The notes under the pieces: generated by a model
What the model was told of the DNA's origin: nothing
The model's database searches: none
Seen by the model: the letters and a program-made list of their open reading frames with translations, nothing else
Assembly: GCA_023255355.1 (NCBI GenBank)
Contig: JALRIU010000243.1
Location: 1-15,084, forward strand
DNA: 15,084 nucleotides
Source: Pseudomonadales bacterium
Lineage (GTDB): Bacteria > Pseudomonadota > Gammaproteobacteria > Pseudomonadales > JAHEIH01
Direction of reading: 5' to 3'
Shown here: positions 13,970 through 15,084 of the stretch, in pieces
How positions within the stretch are numbered: position 1 is the first letter of the stretch
Layout: each line of letters starts with the position of its first letter
Position numbers and translations under genes: made by a program

Positions 13970-14226
13970 TGTCGTTAAAGATTACTGACGAATGCATTAA
14001 CTGCGACGTGTGCGAACCCGAATGCCCCAACGAGGCGATTTATCAGGGTGCTGAGATCTATGAAATAGACCCAAGTAAATGCACCGAATGTGTTGGCCAT
14101 TTTGATGAGCCGCAATGTGTTGCGGTCTGCCCTATCGACTGTATTCCAGTTGATCCAGACAATATCGAAACCGACGAAGAACTGCGTGCTAAGTATTTCA
14201 CCTTAACTGGGCGTATTGCCGAGTAA
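13969..14226 (+). CDS. YfhL-type 2x[4Fe-4S] ferredoxin
   Basis: This small cytoplasmic electron carrier of 85 residues has two [4Fe-4S] clusters. The first site is Cys9, Cys12, Cys15 and Cys19, followed by Pro. The second is Cys38, Cys41, Cys50 and Cys54, followed by Pro. The eight-residue insertion between Cys41 and Cys50 and the C-terminal extension (ETDEELRAKYF) are typical of Allochromatium-type ferredoxins such as E. coli YfhL, which have unusually low reduction potentials. An extra Cys58 follows the second site. The physiological partner is not known for most members. The start overlaps the coaD stop by one base. The gene is convergent with mutM. Confidence 0.95.
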   Translation: MSLKITDECINCDVCEPECPNEAIYQGAEIYEIDPSKCTECVGHFDEPQCVAVCPIDCIPVDPDNIETDEELRAKYFTLTGRIAE

Positions 14227-14236
14227 TTATTCCTGC

Positions 14237-14253
14237 GGCAGCCGATGGCTGCC
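14237..14253. terminator. Hairpin between convergent ferredoxin and mutM genes, possible bidirectional terminator
   Basis: GGCAGCC and GGCTGCC form a perfect 7-bp GC-rich stem with a GAT loop, in the 39-base gap between the two convergent stop codons. Position fits a shared terminator, but neither strand has a proper U-run after the stem (plus strand reads AAAATCTC, minus reads GCAGGAAT), so termination may be weak or rely on other factors. Confidence 0.5.
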
Positions 14254-14265
14254 AAAATCTCTATA

Positions 14266-15081
14266 TTATTTCTGACAGACTTTACAAAATACCGTTGCTC
14301 GCTGCCCAAGACGGGTTTCAGTTAAGCCACGTCCACAATTTACACAGGCCTCACCACCTCGACCATAAACGGCCAGTGTTTGTTTAAAATACCCCGGTTG
14401 ACCATCACTCCCCACAAAATCACGCAAGGTTGTGCCGCCCTGCTGAATTGCTGCCGCCAACACCTTTTTGATTTCGTGAACCAATCGCTCACAGGCTGGC
14501 TTGGTTAATTTGCCCGCTGCTTTATTGGGGTTGATACCTGCAGCAAACAAGGCCTCATTGGCATAAATATTACCGACCCCAACCACGACCTTGCTATCCA
14601 TAATGAACAGTTTGGTCGCTATATTGCGCTTACGTGATCGCTGCCATAAATAGTTTACATCAAATGCTTCACTTAGCGGTTCAGGCCCAAGGTGTGAGAT
14701 CAAGTCGTGGTTATCAATCGCACCCTCTGTCCACAAGACACAACCAAAGCGTCTGGGGTCGTGGTAGCGCATCTGCATGCCATTGCTCAATGAAAAAATA
14801 AGGTGGTCGTGTTTCTTTAAAGGCGTTTCAGGGTCAACCATACGCAAACTCCCCGACATACCCAAATGAATCAGCATGGTCGCATCATTTATGCTAAAGA
14901 GAAGGTATTTGGCACGCCGCGTCACGCCATCAATAGTATAACCCTCCAAGCGAAACGCGAGATCATCAGGCACCGCCCAGCGCAAACTTGCATTGCGAAC
15001 GTCCACCTGGGTAATCGTTTGCCCGGTCACATGGGGGCTAACCCCGCGGACGGTGGTTTCTACTTCGGGTAATTCAGGCAT
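14266..15081 (-). CDS. mutM: Formamidopyrimidine-DNA glycosylase (Fpg)
   Basis: MutM removes 8-oxoguanine and formamidopyrimidines from DNA and nicks the strand by beta/delta elimination. The 271-residue protein is complete. After Met removal, Pro2 is the catalytic nucleophile and Glu3 the general acid, in PELPEVETTVRG. Lys58 in RRAKYLL matches the conserved lysine 57 of E. coli. The helix-two-turn-helix segment contains VVGVGNIYANEALF. The C-terminal zinc finger uses Cys246, Cys249, Cys266 and Cys269, with the damage-recognising Arg261. The ATG at 15081 is three bases from the window edge, so its ribosome binding site and promoter are not visible. It is convergent with the ferredoxin gene. 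Confidence 0.98.
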   Translation of the reverse strand: MPELPEVETTVRGVSPHVTGQTITQVDVRNASLRWAVPDDLAFRLEGYTIDGVTRRAKYLLFSINDATMLIHLGMSGSLRMVDPETPLKKHDHLIFSLSNGMQMRYHDPRRFGCVLWTEGAIDNHDLISHLGPEPLSEAFDVNYLWQRSRKRNIATKLFIMDSKVVVGVGNIYANEALFAAGINPNKAAGKLTKPACERLVHEIKKVLAAAIQQGGTTLRDFVGSDGQPGYFKQTLAVYGRGGEACVNCGRGLTETRLGQRATVFCKVCQK

Positions 15082-15084
15082 GAT

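Noticed and set aside
1..15084. CRISPR array, transposon ends, prophage or tRNA-associated insertion
   Set aside because: No regularly spaced repeats, transposase-like proteins, integrase or tRNA-like sequence were seen on either strand.

Overview
The window reads as chromosomal DNA of a gammaproteobacterium, by eye of mid-to-high 40s percent G+C. The evidence is the housekeeping block ftsY-ftsE-ftsX-rpoH divergent from rsmD-coaD-(YfhL-type ferredoxin)-mutM, an order familiar from Gammaproteobacteria, together with an RpoH very close to the E. coli protein in length and motifs. Pentose catabolism plus a periplasmic PQQ dehydrogenase suggest a free-living, probably aquatic or plant-matter-degrading heterotroph. 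The genus cannot be fixed from this sequence alone.

Layout. (1) Bases 1-2655, minus strand: an L-arabinose catabolic operon araB-araD-araA, with araA cut by the window edge. An 80-base leader carrying two perfect inverted repeats precedes araB. (2) 2736-6682, minus strand: a tightly packed three-gene unit in transcription order: a lipoprotein-type PQQ/haem c alcohol dehydrogenase, a SnoaL/NTF2-like protein and an AAHS-like MFS transporter. It points straight into araBDA and is the most accessory-looking part of the window. (3) 6914-8897, minus strand: a Tat-exported TIM-barrel protein of the hydroxypyruvate isomerase-like family, a DUF423 membrane protein and trmB. (4) 9010-12726, minus strand: ftsY-ftsE-ftsX, then rpoH behind its own 135-base regulatory region, with a clear intrinsic terminator after rpoH. 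(5) 12830-14226, plus strand: rsmD, coaD and a 2x[4Fe-4S] ferredoxin, convergent with mutM (minus strand) across a strong hairpin.

How the genes work together. AraA, AraB and AraD convert L-arabinose to D-xylulose 5-phosphate. The upstream unit would oxidise an unidentified alcohol in the periplasm and import an organic acid. Its position next to araBDA suggests, but does not prove, joint use of plant-wall breakdown products. FtsY serves SRP-dependent membrane targeting, FtsEX couples the divisome to peptidoglycan hydrolysis, and RpoH drives the heat-shock response.

The best regulatory signal is upstream of rpoH: a close match to a sigma-32 promoter overlapping a sigma-E-like element, and a separate extended -10 sigma-70 promoter whose spacer is an inverted repeat. 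I found no CRISPR array, transposase, tRNA or rRNA. Every intergenic gap is under 300 bases. No clearly new biological system is evident; the PQQ-ADH/SnoaL/MFS unit beside araBDA is the best candidate for an undescribed pathway.
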